DNA of 64,000 bases from Reinekea blandensis MED297 (GTDB taxonomy: Bacteria; Pseudomonadota; Gammaproteobacteria; Pseudomonadales; Natronospirillaceae). Position numbers and translations under genes: made by a program. The stretch spans positions 498,730-562,729 of the forward strand of contig NZ_CH724152.1 in assembly GCF_000153185.1 (NCBI RefSeq). The letters run 5' to 3'. Below, one piece after another: positions 25,293 through 35,195 of this stretch; position 1 is the first letter of the stretch, and each line of letters opens with the position of its first letter. The notes under the pieces were generated by a model. It was not told where the DNA came from. It ran no database searches and saw only the letters and a list, made by a program, of their open reading frames with translations.

Positions 25293-26594
25293 ATGATTAC
25301 TCGTACTTTAGCACTCGCATCACTGGCCGCCGGACTCGGCGTTATGGCTCAGGCTACTGAAATCCGTTACGTCTTGTGGGATTCCAATCAGCTGCCGGCC
25401 TATCAACAATGTGCCGCGGATTTCACGGCCGCCAACCCGGACATAACCGTTAAGATTACTCAGTCCGGTTGGGACGATTACTGGACCGCGTTGTCGACCG
25501 GATTTGTTTCCGGCACCGCGCCCGATGTGTTTACCAATCACCTGGCAAAATATCCGGAGTTTGCCAAGAACAATCAGCTTGTAGATTTGTCTGATTGGGT
25601 GGCCCGCGATGGCGTTGATACGAGTTTATATTCCGGTGGCCTGTATGACATCTGGGGACGTGACGCCGCGCAGTTCGGTCTGCCGAAAGATTGGGACACC
25701 ATTGCCATGATCGTCAACATGGACATGGCCGAAGCCGCCGGCATTACTTTGGAAGAGCTGAACAACATGAGCTGGAATCCACAAGATGGTGGCAGCTTTG
25801 AACAGATCGTCCGCAAACTGACCATTGACGAAAATGGCAATAACGCACTGTCTGCCGATTTCGATGCTGACAATGTTGCGGTCTACGGTTATCAGAACCC
25901 CGGCTCCGGCGGCATGATGGGCCAAACCGAATGGGGCCATTTTGCCGTCTCTAATGGCTTTACTTATCAGCCTGAACCTTGGGATGGCGAGTTCAATTAC
26001 GACAGTCCGAAGCTGGCTGAAACGCTGGAGTACCTGGCTCGCATGCCGGAAGAAGGTTTGTCTGCCAGCTTCCAGGACACCCGTTCATTGGGCTCGGATT
26101 CCATGTTTGTCGCCGGCAAAGCGGCCATCGTTCCAAACGGCTCGTGGATGATCAATTACTTCGACAACAATGTGAAAGGCAATTATCAGTGGATTCCGTT
26201 ACCGATTGGCCCAACCGGACAGCGCGCGACCATGTTTAACGGGCTGGCCGATTCCATCTGGACCGGTTCGAAGCACAAAGAAGAAGCCTGGCAGTGGGTG
26301 AAGTACCTGGGCTCTGCAGACTGTCAGAGTGTTGTGGCTGAAAAAGGCGTGGTCTTCCCGGCCATCGACGGGATGGCTGAAAAAACCACCCAAGCGCATC
26401 AGGCACGAGGCATCGACTCAAGTGCTTTCCTGACCATGGCGAACGCCAACACGTTCCTCGCTCCGATTGCCGACAACGGTGCCCGCATTAATGAAGCGAT
26501 GGAAAACGCTGTTCAAACCATCTTGCTGGGCAAAGACGACGCTCAGGATGCTCTCGATAAAGCGAACAAGAAGATCCTTCGCTATAACCGTTAA
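25293..26594 (+). CDS. Periplasmic sugar-binding protein of ABC transporter
   Basis: 433 residues from ATG 25293 (GAGGA eight bases upstream). Signal peptide about 1-22 (MITRTLALASLAAGLGVMAQ). The rest is a family-1 extracellular solute-binding fold (FTAANPDITVKITQSGWDDY, GTAPDVFTNHLAKYPEFA, GKAAIVPNGSWM). It delivers the sugar to the two permeases upstream. Placement last, next to a strong terminator, is typical for a highly expressed binding protein. Confidence 0.93.
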   Translation: MITRTLALASLAAGLGVMAQATEIRYVLWDSNQLPAYQQCAADFTAANPDITVKITQSGWDDYWTALSTGFVSGTAPDVFTNHLAKYPEFAKNNQLVDLSDWVARDGVDTSLYSGGLYDIWGRDAAQFGLPKDWDTIAMIVNMDMAEAAGITLEELNNMSWNPQDGGSFEQIVRKLTIDENGNNALSADFDADNVAVYGYQNPGSGGMMGQTEWGHFAVSNGFTYQPEPWDGEFNYDSPKLAETLEYLARMPEEGLSASFQDTRSLGSDSMFVAGKAAIVPNGSWMINYFDNNVKGNYQWIPLPIGPTGQRATMFNGLADSIWTGSKHKEEAWQWVKYLGSADCQSVVAEKGVVFPAIDGMAEKTTQAHQARGIDSSAFLTMANANTFLAPIADNGARINEAMENAVQTILLGKDDAQDALDKANKKILRYNR

Positions 26595-26614
26595 ACCAAC
26601 GGGTTGGTTCATCA

Positions 26615-26640
26615 AAATAGCCCTCAAATGAGGGCTATTT
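26615..26640 (+). terminator. Terminator of the sugar ABC operon
   Basis: AAATAGCCCTC-AAAT-GAGGGCTATTT, an 11-bp perfect stem, 20 bp after the binding-protein stop. Confidence 0.9.
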
Positions 26641-26660
26641 GTTTGTTGATAAACCCCGCC

Positions 26661-26763
26661 GATAAAAAGGTAGCTCTCAAATGGAACGCTGCAAGTATCG
26701 TCCTGATACGCTCGACGAAAACCTCCGTGTTTTCGACGTCCATTTGCGAGCTACCTTTTCATC
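26661..26763. repeat. 103-bp structured inverted-repeat element between two terminators
   Basis: Left arm 26661-26685 and right arm 26739-26763 are 25-bp inverted repeats with two mismatches (sharing AAAAGGTAGCTC and CAAATGGA). The 53-bp interior holds two further hairpins: GTATC-GTCCT-GATAC (26696-26710) and CGAAAAC-(6)-GTTTTCG (about 26716-26735). It could be a structured RNA, an independent small-RNA gene, or a non-autonomous mobile element; no target-site duplication is obvious. I see no second copy in the window. Confidence 0.7.
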
Positions 26764-26798
26764 GTCTTGAGCTCGGTAGTAACTTTGTCATTAGTCTG

Positions 26799-26821
26799 AA
26801 AGCCCTCAACTGAGGGCTTTT
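26799..26821 (-). terminator. Terminator of the AraC gene (bidirectional)
   Basis: AAAGCCCTC-AACT-GAGGGCTTTT, a 9-bp stem with A/T runs on both sides. It lies 18 bp past the stop of the leftward AraC gene and is nearly the same hairpin as at 26615-26640. Confidence 0.85.
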
Positions 26822-26838
26822 CGCGTTGGTGAACTCAC

Positions 26839-27708
26839 TCAGCGATACCGGTTACGAAATTCTTTCGGCGTGCATTGCTCATATTGGCGGAACACAATGT
26901 AAAAGCGGTTGTTGCTGTTAAAACCGACGGTCAGTGCAATGTCCATGATCGAGCGTTCGGTATCGCGCAGCAGATCCTTGGCGGTCATCAGCCGCATGCG
27001 ATTAATGTATTGTTTCATTGGAATTCCGATCAGGTTTTTGAACATCTGCATTGCGTACTTTGGATGCAGATGGACATGCTCTGCCACATCGGTGACGGCG
27101 ATCGGTTGTTTGTAATTGCTCGCAATGAACTCGAGCATGGCCTGAATTTTCTGTGACTGAGAGGTGCGTTTTTCTTTAACGGAGTCATCACTGTCAATGA
27201 CCGGTTCGACCAGTTGTTCAAGACCGTAGGCACTGGCTCGTTTCAGCATCAACTGCAGTTCATCATTGACCACCGCTTTCAGGGCATCGTCGTTACGATT
27301 AAATTCGTCAACTAAGCGGCGCATTTGGTCGATGGGCATCGGATACTCGACCCGGCTGTGCAGTACCGCCTGCGAAACAATGTCGCGATAGAGTCGCTGC
27401 AACTGGCTCCAGGCAATGATGGTTTGCATGGGAATGTAGGCAATGAACATTTCACGACACTTTCCCGGATTGGTGAGCTGATGAGGTATGGCCGCCCAGA
27501 ATAACCCGAGGTGGCGTTCCGGTAATCGGAAGAACTTTCCGTTGATGTCATATTCGACACCGTCGCCATAAGGAATGTTGACCTCAATGTGGCTGTGCCA
27601 GTGTGCCTGAGCCATACACTCCGGTTCGCGCTCTTCAACATAGATGTTGTCCTGCACAAACAGCGGATTAACCGGATCATTGGGTTGGTAGACTTTTTCT
27701 TCCTGCAT
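26839..27708 (-). CDS. AraC-family regulator of the sugar locus
   Basis: 289 residues from ATG 27708. The N-terminal cupin (HWHSHIEVNIPYGDGVEYDI) is a sugar-sensing jelly roll in the style of melibiose regulators. The C-terminal HTH pair is AVTDVAEHVHLHPKYAMQMF and IMDIALTVGFNSNNRFYIVF. It lies between the ABC operon and the alpha-galactosidase, divergent from the latter. It probably activates both in response to alpha-galactoside (inference). Confidence 0.9.
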   Translation of the reverse strand: MQEEKVYQPNDPVNPLFVQDNIYVEEREPECMAQAHWHSHIEVNIPYGDGVEYDINGKFFRLPERHLGLFWAAIPHQLTNPGKCREMFIAYIPMQTIIAWSQLQRLYRDIVSQAVLHSRVEYPMPIDQMRRLVDEFNRNDDALKAVVNDELQLMLKRASAYGLEQLVEPVIDSDDSVKEKRTSQSQKIQAMLEFIASNYKQPIAVTDVAEHVHLHPKYAMQMFKNLIGIPMKQYINRMRLMTAKDLLRDTERSIMDIALTVGFNSNNRFYIVFRQYEQCTPKEFRNRYR

Positions 27709-27813
27709 ATCTGTACCCGAATCTCACAGAATGAATCTCGGCGTTTGAGTTACGCCTGGCCGGACCCTGACGGCCGCCAGAACCCAACCATAACAAACAG
27801 AAACGCTCCGGTA

Positions 27814-27849
27814 TCGGTAATCTTACTTTTCGAAGATACCGAAACGTTT
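27814..27849. promoter_or_regulatory. Operator-like repeats in the AraC / alpha-galactosidase divergent region
   Basis: An inverted repeat pair TCGGTAATCTT (27814-27824) and AAGATACCGA (27833-27842) is followed by CGAAACGTTTTCCG, a LacI-type near-palindrome. These are candidates for binding by the AraC regulator and a second repressor. By-eye assignment only. Confidence 0.4.
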
Positions 27850-27958
27850 TCCGAGAGGACGATCACGCCGATACCCCTTAGATTAGCAGCAAGATTTTCA
27901 TTGTGTGAGCGAAACGCTGTGACTGCACAGGTTCGACTCAATCGTTTTGGAGTATGTT

Positions 27959-30085
27959 ATGTCCGACTGGCTTCACCTCACGTCTGAACACTGCAGTGCC
28001 GTTTTGTGCAGCGAACGCGGTGGTATACCCAAACTCGTCTATTGGGGCGCTCGGTTGTCTGCGGACAGTGACCTGTCTTCCCTTGATCTATTGAACGGGT
28101 TACCGCACCCGGCCGGGTATCTGGATGCAATTCCAACCCTCAGTCTGGTGCCGGAAATCGGCCACGGCTTCCATGGCGAGGCCGGGCTGTTGGGCCACAG
28201 TCAGCGCCAGCGTTGGGGCGGTCAGATGACGTTGACGAGTATGCAGAAAACCGCCAAAGGCGAAGCGGAAATTGTCTGTCGTGACCCGATTGCACAGTTG
28301 TCCCTGACCCTGTCGGTTTGCCTGGATCCGGTGTCGGATGTTCTGACTTTGCAGGCTGAACTGAAGAACGAAGGCGAACAGGCCTTTCAGTTGGATCATC
28401 TCGGATTATCCGTTCCCATGCCGGTGCGTGCTGCCGAGCTGATGACGTTTCATGGTCGCTGGATCCAGGAGTTTGTGACCAAACGACAGCGGTGGCCGGA
28501 GTCTAAGGTTGTGCGTGAGAGCCGACGCGGTAAAACCGCTCACGACTCGTTCCCGGCCCTGATTGCCGGCGAGTCCGGCTTCAGTGACACTCAGGGGGAA
28601 GTCTGGGGGCTGCACCTGGCCTGGAGTGGAAACCACCGGTTAGTCGCGGAACAGCTTTTCGACGGTGATCGGCACATTCAGCTCGCGGAGTGGCTGTATC
28701 CGGGTGAAATCGAGTTAGCGCCCGGTGATTCGTATCAGACGCCGACAATCGTCGGAAGCTGGTCCCAGAATGGATTGAATGCCTTGTCGCAGCGTTTTCA
28801 CCGGTATTTGCGTCAACAGGTTCTTGACCCGAGCGTCGCGGAAGTGCCGCGTCCGGTGCATCTGAATACCTGGGAAGGGATTTATTTTGATCATACGCCT
28901 GAGCATCTGTTGCGCATGGTCGATCAGGCCGCCGACATGGGCGTTGAACGCTTTATTCTGGATGACGGCTGGTTTGGTGCCCGTGACGATGATCATGCCG
29001 GTCTTGGCGACTGGACGGTGAACATGCAGAAACATCCGGGCGGATTGCATTATCTGATCGATGCCGTCAAAGCGCGCGGTATGGAGTTTGGTTTGTGGTT
29101 TGAACCGGAAATGGTCAACCCGGACTCTGATTTGTATCGCGCGCATCCGGATTGGGTGCTTCAGGTGGAAGACTATGAACAGCTGTTGGGTCGTTACCAG
29201 TACGTGCTGGATTTATCCCGACCGGAAGTCTCTGAGTATCTGTGGAATTCCATCGATGCCATTCTGACTGAGTACGATATTCGCTATATCAAATGGGACA
29301 TGAACCGCGATTTGGTGCAGCCGGGCAGCGGTGGCGTTGCCAGTGTGCATCGTCAAACGCAGGCGCTGTATCAGTTGATGGCTCGCATCCGTGAAGCGCA
29401 CCCTCATGTCGAAATTGAAAACTGTTCATCCGGCGGCGGCCGTATCGATTACGGGCTGATGCAGCACACGCAACGGATCTGGTTGTCGGACTGCATCGAC
29501 GCGCTGGAACGACAGCGTATGCAATACGGCGCTTCGCTGTTTTTCCCACCCGAAGTACTGGGATCACATTTAAGCAAAACGCCGGCATCCACAACCAACC
29601 GAGTCCTCAATTTGGGGTTTCGGGGCATCACGGCGTTGTTCGCGCATTTCGGTATCGAACTGGATTCGAGCACCTTAACGGCATTGGAACGCGAGGAGGT
29701 TCTGGCGCTGGTCAATCTCTACAAAGATAAGCGGGCTTTGATTCATCATGGCGACTTTTATCGGTTGCCGACGGGTGTGGACAGCGTGCAAGCCTATGGC
29801 ACCGTTGCGGAAAACGGTGAGGAAGCCTTGTTTGCCGTTGCCACGTTGAGCTTGCCTGAAACCATGCGTTTACCGCCACTGCGTTTGCTGGGGCTGGATG
29901 CCAAGACGACCTACCGGCTCGAGTTCTGGATTCCGGAAGGGACCGCGGCCCATTGCACAGAAAAATCGCCATTGCAGATTGAAGGGGCGGGGGAGTTTAC
30001 CGGCGAGCTTTTGATGCAGCTGGGTGTTCAGTTACCGATTATGCATCCGCAATCGGCCATGCTGATCAGTCTTACAACCGTTTAA
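27959..30085 (+). CDS. GH36 alpha-galactosidase
   Basis: 708 residues from ATG 27959, with GGAG upstream; an in-frame TTG at 27947 adds four residues and is less likely. There is no signal peptide, so it is cytoplasmic. The catalytic nucleophile motif is KWDMNRDL (Asp447) and the acid/base region is SDCIDALERQRMQYG (residues 510-524). The N-terminal beta-sandwich, the (beta/alpha)8 barrel (LDDGWFGARDDD) and the C-terminal sheet are complete. It hydrolyses alpha-1,6-galactosides such as melibiose or raffinose imported by the ABC system nearby. Confidence 0.95.
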   Translation: MSDWLHLTSEHCSAVLCSERGGIPKLVYWGARLSADSDLSSLDLLNGLPHPAGYLDAIPTLSLVPEIGHGFHGEAGLLGHSQRQRWGGQMTLTSMQKTAKGEAEIVCRDPIAQLSLTLSVCLDPVSDVLTLQAELKNEGEQAFQLDHLGLSVPMPVRAAELMTFHGRWIQEFVTKRQRWPESKVVRESRRGKTAHDSFPALIAGESGFSDTQGEVWGLHLAWSGNHRLVAEQLFDGDRHIQLAEWLYPGEIELAPGDSYQTPTIVGSWSQNGLNALSQRFHRYLRQQVLDPSVAEVPRPVHLNTWEGIYFDHTPEHLLRMVDQAADMGVERFILDDGWFGARDDDHAGLGDWTVNMQKHPGGLHYLIDAVKARGMEFGLWFEPEMVNPDSDLYRAHPDWVLQVEDYEQLLGRYQYVLDLSRPEVSEYLWNSIDAILTEYDIRYIKWDMNRDLVQPGSGGVASVHRQTQALYQLMARIREAHPHVEIENCSSGGGRIDYGLMQHTQRIWLSDCIDALERQRMQYGASLFFPPEVLGSHLSKTPASTTNRVLNLGFRGITALFAHFGIELDSSTLTALEREEVLALVNLYKDKRALIHHGDFYRLPTGVDSVQAYGTVAENGEEALFAVATLSLPETMRLPPLRLLGLDAKTTYRLEFWIPEGTAAHCTEKSPLQIEGAGEFTGELLMQLGVQLPIMHPQSAMLISLTTV

Positions 30086-30125
30086 CCAGGGTCATGCGCG
30101 CCGACTGCACCGTGCGCGTGTTTTC

Positions 30126-30150
30126 AGGGGGCTTTGAGCCCCCTTTTTTT
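30126..30150 (+). terminator. Terminator after alpha-galactosidase
   Basis: AGGGGGCT-TTG-AGCCCCC followed by TTTTTTT. Confidence 0.9.
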
Positions 30151-30162
30151 ATGCGAAGTGCC

Positions 30163-31608
30163 TTAGCTTTGCCGCACCAGCTTTTGCATCGCTTCCGACA
30201 GTTGCTGAACTTTTTCAGCCTGTTCGGTCAACAGGCGCTGGCTGTGTGATAGCTGTTCGGCCGCTTGCGACTGCTGCGTGCTGATGTCGGCCAGTTCGGT
30301 CGACGATTGCGCCATCTCACGAACGTCTTCTGTTTGCTTGGTGATTTCTTCAGCAACGCTGGTGATCGATTGGTTGATGCCGTTAACGGAGGTGACGACC
30401 TGTTGCAGTTTTTCGCGCGCTTCGTTGACGACCGCTACGCCGGCATCCACACCCTGAACCGAACGCGCCAGCAGCTCGCGGATCTCATCTGCTGAGGCTG
30501 TTGAGCGTTGGGATAACCCGCGTACTTCATCGGCGACCACCGCAAAGCCGCGACCGGCTTCACCGGCGCGGGCCGCCTCGATGGCTGCGTTTAACGCCAA
30601 CAGATTGGTCTGTTCAGCAATGCCGGTAATCATCGATGTTGCGGTTTCAATGGCCTGGTTGTTGGCCTTAATTTGGTCGATGGACTCGACGACCTTTTCC
30701 ATGGTGACGCTGCTGGCATCGGACAGACTGGACGCCGTACTGGCTTCACTGGAAATCTTTTCAACCAGCTGACTGCCGTCGCTTAATGAATCGGACACTT
30801 CTTTCAGTCGTTCGTTAAAAAACGCCGACGAGGCTTCGAGTTCGGATGAACGCTCGTTAATCTGACTGCTGTTGAGGGCGACATCGGACTGGACCTGACG
30901 TAACTCACCGGAAGTGTTGACCAAGATTTCAACCGTTTCCTGGGTCTGTTCTATCAGGGTTTTCAGGGTTGCCGATCCGGCTTCCAGGTCCTGTGCAACG
31001 GCCTGGGCTTCGTTGGTGGCCTGCTCGGCGGAGGCCATAGCGCGTATGCGCAATACCTGGCCGTAAAACTGAGTGATGGTGACGATGACCAGAGGCAACA
31101 GGAAACCGGATATTTTATCGACCCGTAACGCATCCGCTGGCAGTTCCACGTTTGGAATGGTGATCGAGGACGAAAATTCTCCGACGAGGAAGTACACCAG
31201 TGCGGCGAGAACCACCAATGCCCAAACGGCGTTGGACCGACGATTACCGACCAGGAACACCATGACAATGTTCACCATGGTCCAGAGAATGTGATGTGAG
31301 GCAATGCCGCCGGTTTGCAGAATCATGTTCAGGGAATGGCCGTATACACCGAAGAAAAACAATTGCATGACTGCCGTGACCGGCGCACCCAAACGCAACA
31401 GAACGGCACTGCTGATCGACGTGATGCCAACCAGAATGGCGGTCCAGACCAGCGGTTGAACCTCCAGTCCACGCCATTTGAAAAAGCTGTAAACAAAAAT
31501 CAGGATGCCGAAGAAGGTATAGAACAACAGGATGTTCAAGCGCTCTTCCTGAGCAGGCTCAACGGCCGATGGTGTGAAAAAACGCATGTAAAGGCTAATG
31601 GGATTCAT
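30163..31608 (-). CDS. Methyl-accepting chemotaxis protein with six-helix membrane domain and no periplasmic sensor
   Basis: 481 residues. Residues 25-195 form about six hydrophobic helices with short loops instead of the usual two helices around a ligand domain. There is no recognisable HAMP. The C-terminal half is the signalling coiled coil with the conserved tip [20 protein letters not shown] followed by [20 protein letters not shown]. It may sense membrane or energy state, or a lipophilic signal; this is inference. It is isolated from other chemotaxis genes. Confidence 0.9.
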   Translation of the reverse strand: MNPISLYMRFFTPSAVEPAQEERLNILLFYTFFGILIFVYSFFKWRGLEVQPLVWTAILVGITSISSAVLLRLGAPVTAVMQLFFFGVYGHSLNMILQTGGIASHHILWTMVNIVMVFLVGNRRSNAVWALVVLAALVYFLVGEFSSSITIPNVELPADALRVDKISGFLLPLVIVTITQFYGQVLRIRAMASAEQATNEAQAVAQDLEAGSATLKTLIEQTQETVEILVNTSGELRQVQSDVALNSSQINERSSELEASSAFFNERLKEVSDSLSDGSQLVEKISSEASTASSLSDASSVTMEKVVESIDQIKANNQAIETATSMITGIAEQTNLLALNAAIEAARAGEAGRGFAVVADEVRGLSQRSTASADEIRELLARSVQGVDAGVAVVNEAREKLQQVVTSVNGINQSITSVAEEITKQTEDVREMAQSSTELADISTQQSQAAEQLSHSQRLLTEQAEKVQQLSEAMQKLVRQS

Positions 31609-31795
31609 AAGTATCGAGGTTGGTCATTTCTTTTGTAATACAGACATTATAGGCATTTTGTCGGGGAACTTTAGCATTTGTTGAAGTAAAGTCGGATAAC
31701 GATCTCTCAGGTCAAATAGGTCGATCAGAATTGTCATTGAGTGTTCCCCAGCACCTGCTATCGTCGCTGAGACAATAAAAATAAGAGGGAAGCTG

Positions 31796-33010
31796 ATGAA
31801 CGACGCGCTCATTTTCGATGCCATTCGCACACCGCGCGGTAAAGGCAAACCGGGTGGTGCTCTGCATGAGGTCAAGCCCATAAAACTGGTTGCAGACCTG
31901 ATGAACACCTTGACGGAACGAAACCCACTGGACACCGCCGCCATTGATGATGTGGTTCTTGGTTGCGTTTCTGCTATCGGCGACCAGGGTGGCGACGTTG
32001 CGAAAATTGCCAGTTTGTACGCCGGTTGGGACACCAACATTGCCGGGGTAACCTTAAATCGGTTTTGTGCCTCCGGTGCCGAAGCCGTCAACTTGGCGGC
32101 CATGAAGGTTCGTTCGGGTTGGGAAACATTGGTGGTCGCCGGTGGATTCGAATCGATGTCCCGTGTACCCATTCTCAGTGACGGCGGCCCTTGGGCGCTG
32201 GACCCGGAAACCAACGCAAAGACCGGTTTTCTGCCGCAGGGCATTGGTGCCGATCTGATCGCTACTTTAGGCGGTTACGATCGTGATCGTTTGGATCAAT
32301 TTGCCAGTGAGTCGCACCGACGCGCAGAAGCGGCCTGGCAACGAGGGGCTTTTCAGCGCTCGGTGGTACCGGTGGTCGATGACAATGGCCATTTCATTTT
32401 AAACAAAGATGAACTGGTGCGCGGAGATACCACGCCGGAAACGTTGTCCGCGTTGAAACCTTCTTTTCAGGGCATGGGCGAGATGGCCTTCGATGTGGTG
32501 GCTCGTAACAAATATCCGCAGGTTGAACAGATTCAGCATCGGCATCATGCCGGTAACTCATCCGGATTGGCCGACGGTGCCGCCTTGCTTCTGGTCGGTA
32601 ATGAAGCGCAAACGAAACGATTCAATTTAACGCCCCGGGCACGCGTCGTCAGCACGGCATTGGTCGGGACGGACCCAACCATCATGTTGACCGGTCCGAT
32701 GCCGGCTGCGGAAAAAGCGCTCAAGGTTGCCGGTCTGACCAAGCAGGACATCGACCTTTGGGAAATCAACGAAGCCTTTGCATCGGTAACGCTGCGATTC
32801 ATGGAGGACTTTGAGCTCGACCCAGCCACCGTGAACGTGAACGGTGGGGCCATTGCCATGGGGCATCCGCTTGGTGCAACGGGGGCCATGTTGATTGGTA
32901 CGTTGATGGATGAACTGGTCGTGCAGAATAAACGCTATGGCCTGGTTGCTATGTGTGTGGGTGGTGGCATGGGTATCGCCACCATCATTGAAAATCTGGA
33001 ACGGGGGTGA
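31796..33010 (+). CDS. Acetyl-CoA C-acyltransferase (thiolase)
   Basis: 404 residues, AGGGA upstream. Catalytic residues are visible: NRFCASGAEAV (Cys91, acylated), NEAFASV, GHPLGATGA (His) and CVGGGMG (second Cys). It cleaves 3-ketoacyl-CoA to acetyl-CoA, the last step of beta-oxidation. Its stop overlaps the start of the FadB/J-like gene, giving a thiolase-first operon. Confidence 0.93.
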   Translation: MNDALIFDAIRTPRGKGKPGGALHEVKPIKLVADLMNTLTERNPLDTAAIDDVVLGCVSAIGDQGGDVAKIASLYAGWDTNIAGVTLNRFCASGAEAVNLAAMKVRSGWETLVVAGGFESMSRVPILSDGGPWALDPETNAKTGFLPQGIGADLIATLGGYDRDRLDQFASESHRRAEAAWQRGAFQRSVVPVVDDNGHFILNKDELVRGDTTPETLSALKPSFQGMGEMAFDVVARNKYPQVEQIQHRHHAGNSSGLADGAALLLVGNEAQTKRFNLTPRARVVSTALVGTDPTIMLTGPMPAAEKALKVAGLTKQDIDLWEINEAFASVTLRFMEDFELDPATVNVNGGAIAMGHPLGATGAMLIGTLMDELVVQNKRYGLVAMCVGGGMGIATIIENLERG

Positions 33011-33012
33011 GT

Positions 33013-35130
33013 ATGGAACACATCAGAATTGAACAGGATCACCATGGCATTGCCCACCTCATTCTCGATCGGCACGAAGGTTCAGCGAACCTGATGGACC
33101 CGGCGTTTACTGAAGCGTTTGTTCAGGCGGTTGATCAGTTGGAAACACTGGAATCCTTAACCGGTGTCTTGGTTGAGTCGACCAAAACGACATTTTTTGC
33201 CGGTGGTGATCTGACCTTGTTGTCACAGGTTACCGAAGCCAACGCGCAGGATGTCGAAGCCTTGCTGGACTCCCTGAAGGCAAGTTTCATCCGGCTTGAA
33301 CGACTGGGCAAGCCGGTCGTCGCATGTTTGGAAGGCAGTGCTTTAGGCGGTGGATTTGAACTGGCCTTGGCCTGTCATCATCGGATTGCATTGAATCATC
33401 CAAAGGTAAAAATCGGTCTGCCGGAAGTGAATCTGGGCTTGCTCCCCGGTGCGGGTGGCATCAGCCGGGTGACGCGGTTGCTTGGGCTGGAAAAGGCCAT
33501 TCCATTTTTAACAGAGGGGCGAACCCATTCTGTCGCCTCGGCGCATGCGCAAGGGCTCATCCATGAGCTGGCAGACAGTGCCGAAGCTCTGAAAGCGCAA
33601 GCCATCGATTGGATAAAAGCCAACCCGTCACCACGGGCACCCTGGGATGAGAAAGGCTTTAAGTTACCCGGCGGAAAGCCGAACTCACCGAAAATCGCCC
33701 AGATGTTGTCCATTGCCCCGGCGATGATCCTTAAGAAAACCCAGGGCTGTTATCCGGCCGCGAACGCGATTCTTTCGGCGGCGGTTGAAGGCGCGACGCT
33801 GTCGATTGAAGCGGCGGGCCGAATCGAAACCCGGTACTTCATGCCTCTGGCGTTAGGCCCGGTTTCGAAGAGCCTGATCGGCACGATGTTCTTCGGCAAA
33901 AACGCGATTGAAAGTGCCGCCCGTAAACAGCTGGACGGCAACCGTCAGTTTAACCGCATTGGTGTGGTGGGTGCCGGGATGATGGGTGCCGGCATTGCCT
34001 GGGCTTGTGCATCCAAAGGTTTGCCGGTGGTGCTGGTCGATACCGAACAATCCCGTGCCGAGCAGGGCAAAGGCTATTCAGAACGGTTGGTTGCCAAACG
34101 GTTTGAGCGGGGCCGGCTCAGCGCCGAAGAAGGGACGGCTTTGTTGAATCGGATCACCCCGACAGAGTCCATGAGCGAACTGGCTGAATGCGATCTGGTG
34201 ATTGAAGCGGTCTTTGAAGATCGTGCATTGAAAGCGGATGTTTATCAGCTCATTCAGTCTGTGGTCAGTCCCGAAACCATCATTGCGTCCAATACGTCCA
34301 CATTGCCCATCAGTTCGCTGGCGGGCATGGTGGATCGTCCTGATCAGTTTATCGGTCTGCATTTCTTTTCGCCGGTCGACAAAATGCCGCTATTGGAAAT
34401 TATTCGTGGTGAGCAAACATCTAAGTCGACGGTTAATGCAGCGTTGGCCTTCAGTCATCAGATCACTAAAACGCCGATTGTGGTGAACGACGGTCGGGGC
34501 TTTTACACCTCACGTGTGTTTAAACAGTTCACCTACGAAGGCATGGCGATGTTGGCCGAAGGTGTTCCGGCGGCTGCCATTGAAAACGCCGCATGGCTGG
34601 CCGGCTACCCGGTCGGGCCGCTTGCCGTCAGTGATGAAGTGACGCTGACGTTGATGGACCGAATCCGCACCCAAACCCGAAAAGACCTGGAAACCGAAGG
34701 TAAGACTTATCAACCGCACCCGGGCGATGCGGTGATTGATCGCATGCTCGAATTGAATCGTGTCAGTAAAGCCGGCGGTGCCGGTTTTTATGAGTATCCG
34801 GCATCGGACAAAAAGACGCTTTGGCCAGGACTCGTTGAGCACTTTGGTGGACAGCAGGCGGTGGATGTCACGGTGTTAAAAGAGCGTTTTCTGTTTGCGC
34901 AAACGATCGAATCCTTACAAGCCATGAAAGAAGGCGTCGTAACCTCGGCCAATGAAGCCAATATCGGCTCCATTCTTGGCTTGGGTTTTCCGGCCTGGAC
35001 CGGTGGTGCTTTGAACTACGTCAAACATTGGGGGCGCAGCGGTTTTATGCAGCGAGCGGAGGTGCTTGAAGCGCAATACGGTACGCGATTCTCCGTTCGG
35101 GGATTGGAATCCATTTTAAAACGGTTATAG
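33013..35130 (+). CDS. Multifunctional enoyl-CoA hydratase / 3-hydroxyacyl-CoA dehydrogenase (FadJ-like)
   Basis: 705 residues; ATG 33013, or GTG 33007 overlapping the thiolase stop. The N-terminal crotonase domain has FFAGGDLTLL and the oxyanion segment GSALGGGFELALACHHRIAL. A Rossmann domain starts near residue 316 (IGVVGAGMMGAGIAWACASK) and is followed by the 3HCDH C-terminal domain (GRGFYTSRVF). It catalyses hydration and NAD-dependent oxidation in beta-oxidation. Confidence 0.93.
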   Translation: MEHIRIEQDHHGIAHLILDRHEGSANLMDPAFTEAFVQAVDQLETLESLTGVLVESTKTTFFAGGDLTLLSQVTEANAQDVEALLDSLKASFIRLERLGKPVVACLEGSALGGGFELALACHHRIALNHPKVKIGLPEVNLGLLPGAGGISRVTRLLGLEKAIPFLTEGRTHSVASAHAQGLIHELADSAEALKAQAIDWIKANPSPRAPWDEKGFKLPGGKPNSPKIAQMLSIAPAMILKKTQGCYPAANAILSAAVEGATLSIEAAGRIETRYFMPLALGPVSKSLIGTMFFGKNAIESAARKQLDGNRQFNRIGVVGAGMMGAGIAWACASKGLPVVLVDTEQSRAEQGKGYSERLVAKRFERGRLSAEEGTALLNRITPTESMSELAECDLVIEAVFEDRALKADVYQLIQSVVSPETIIASNTSTLPISSLAGMVDRPDQFIGLHFFSPVDKMPLLEIIRGEQTSKSTVNAALAFSHQITKTPIVVNDGRGFYTSRVFKQFTYEGMAMLAEGVPAAAIENAAWLAGYPVGPLAVSDEVTLTLMDRIRTQTRKDLETEGKTYQPHPGDAVIDRMLELNRVSKAGGAGFYEYPASDKKTLWPGLVEHFGGQQAVDVTVLKERFLFAQTIESLQAMKEGVVTSANEANIGSILGLGFPAWTGGALNYVKHWGRSGFMQRAEVLEAQYGTRFSVRGLESILKRL

Positions 35131-35195
35131 CCAACCTGAAGGCAATTTTGCTAAGTCCGAAAAAAGACGCAACCCGACAATAATAAGAGGCAACA

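Noticed and set aside
26700..26740. CTGAT...CGAAAAC resembling a hammerhead ribozyme core inside the 103-bp element
   Set aside because: The conserved CUGAUGA is not complete (A instead of G at the next position, no following A), and stem II would be only two base pairs.
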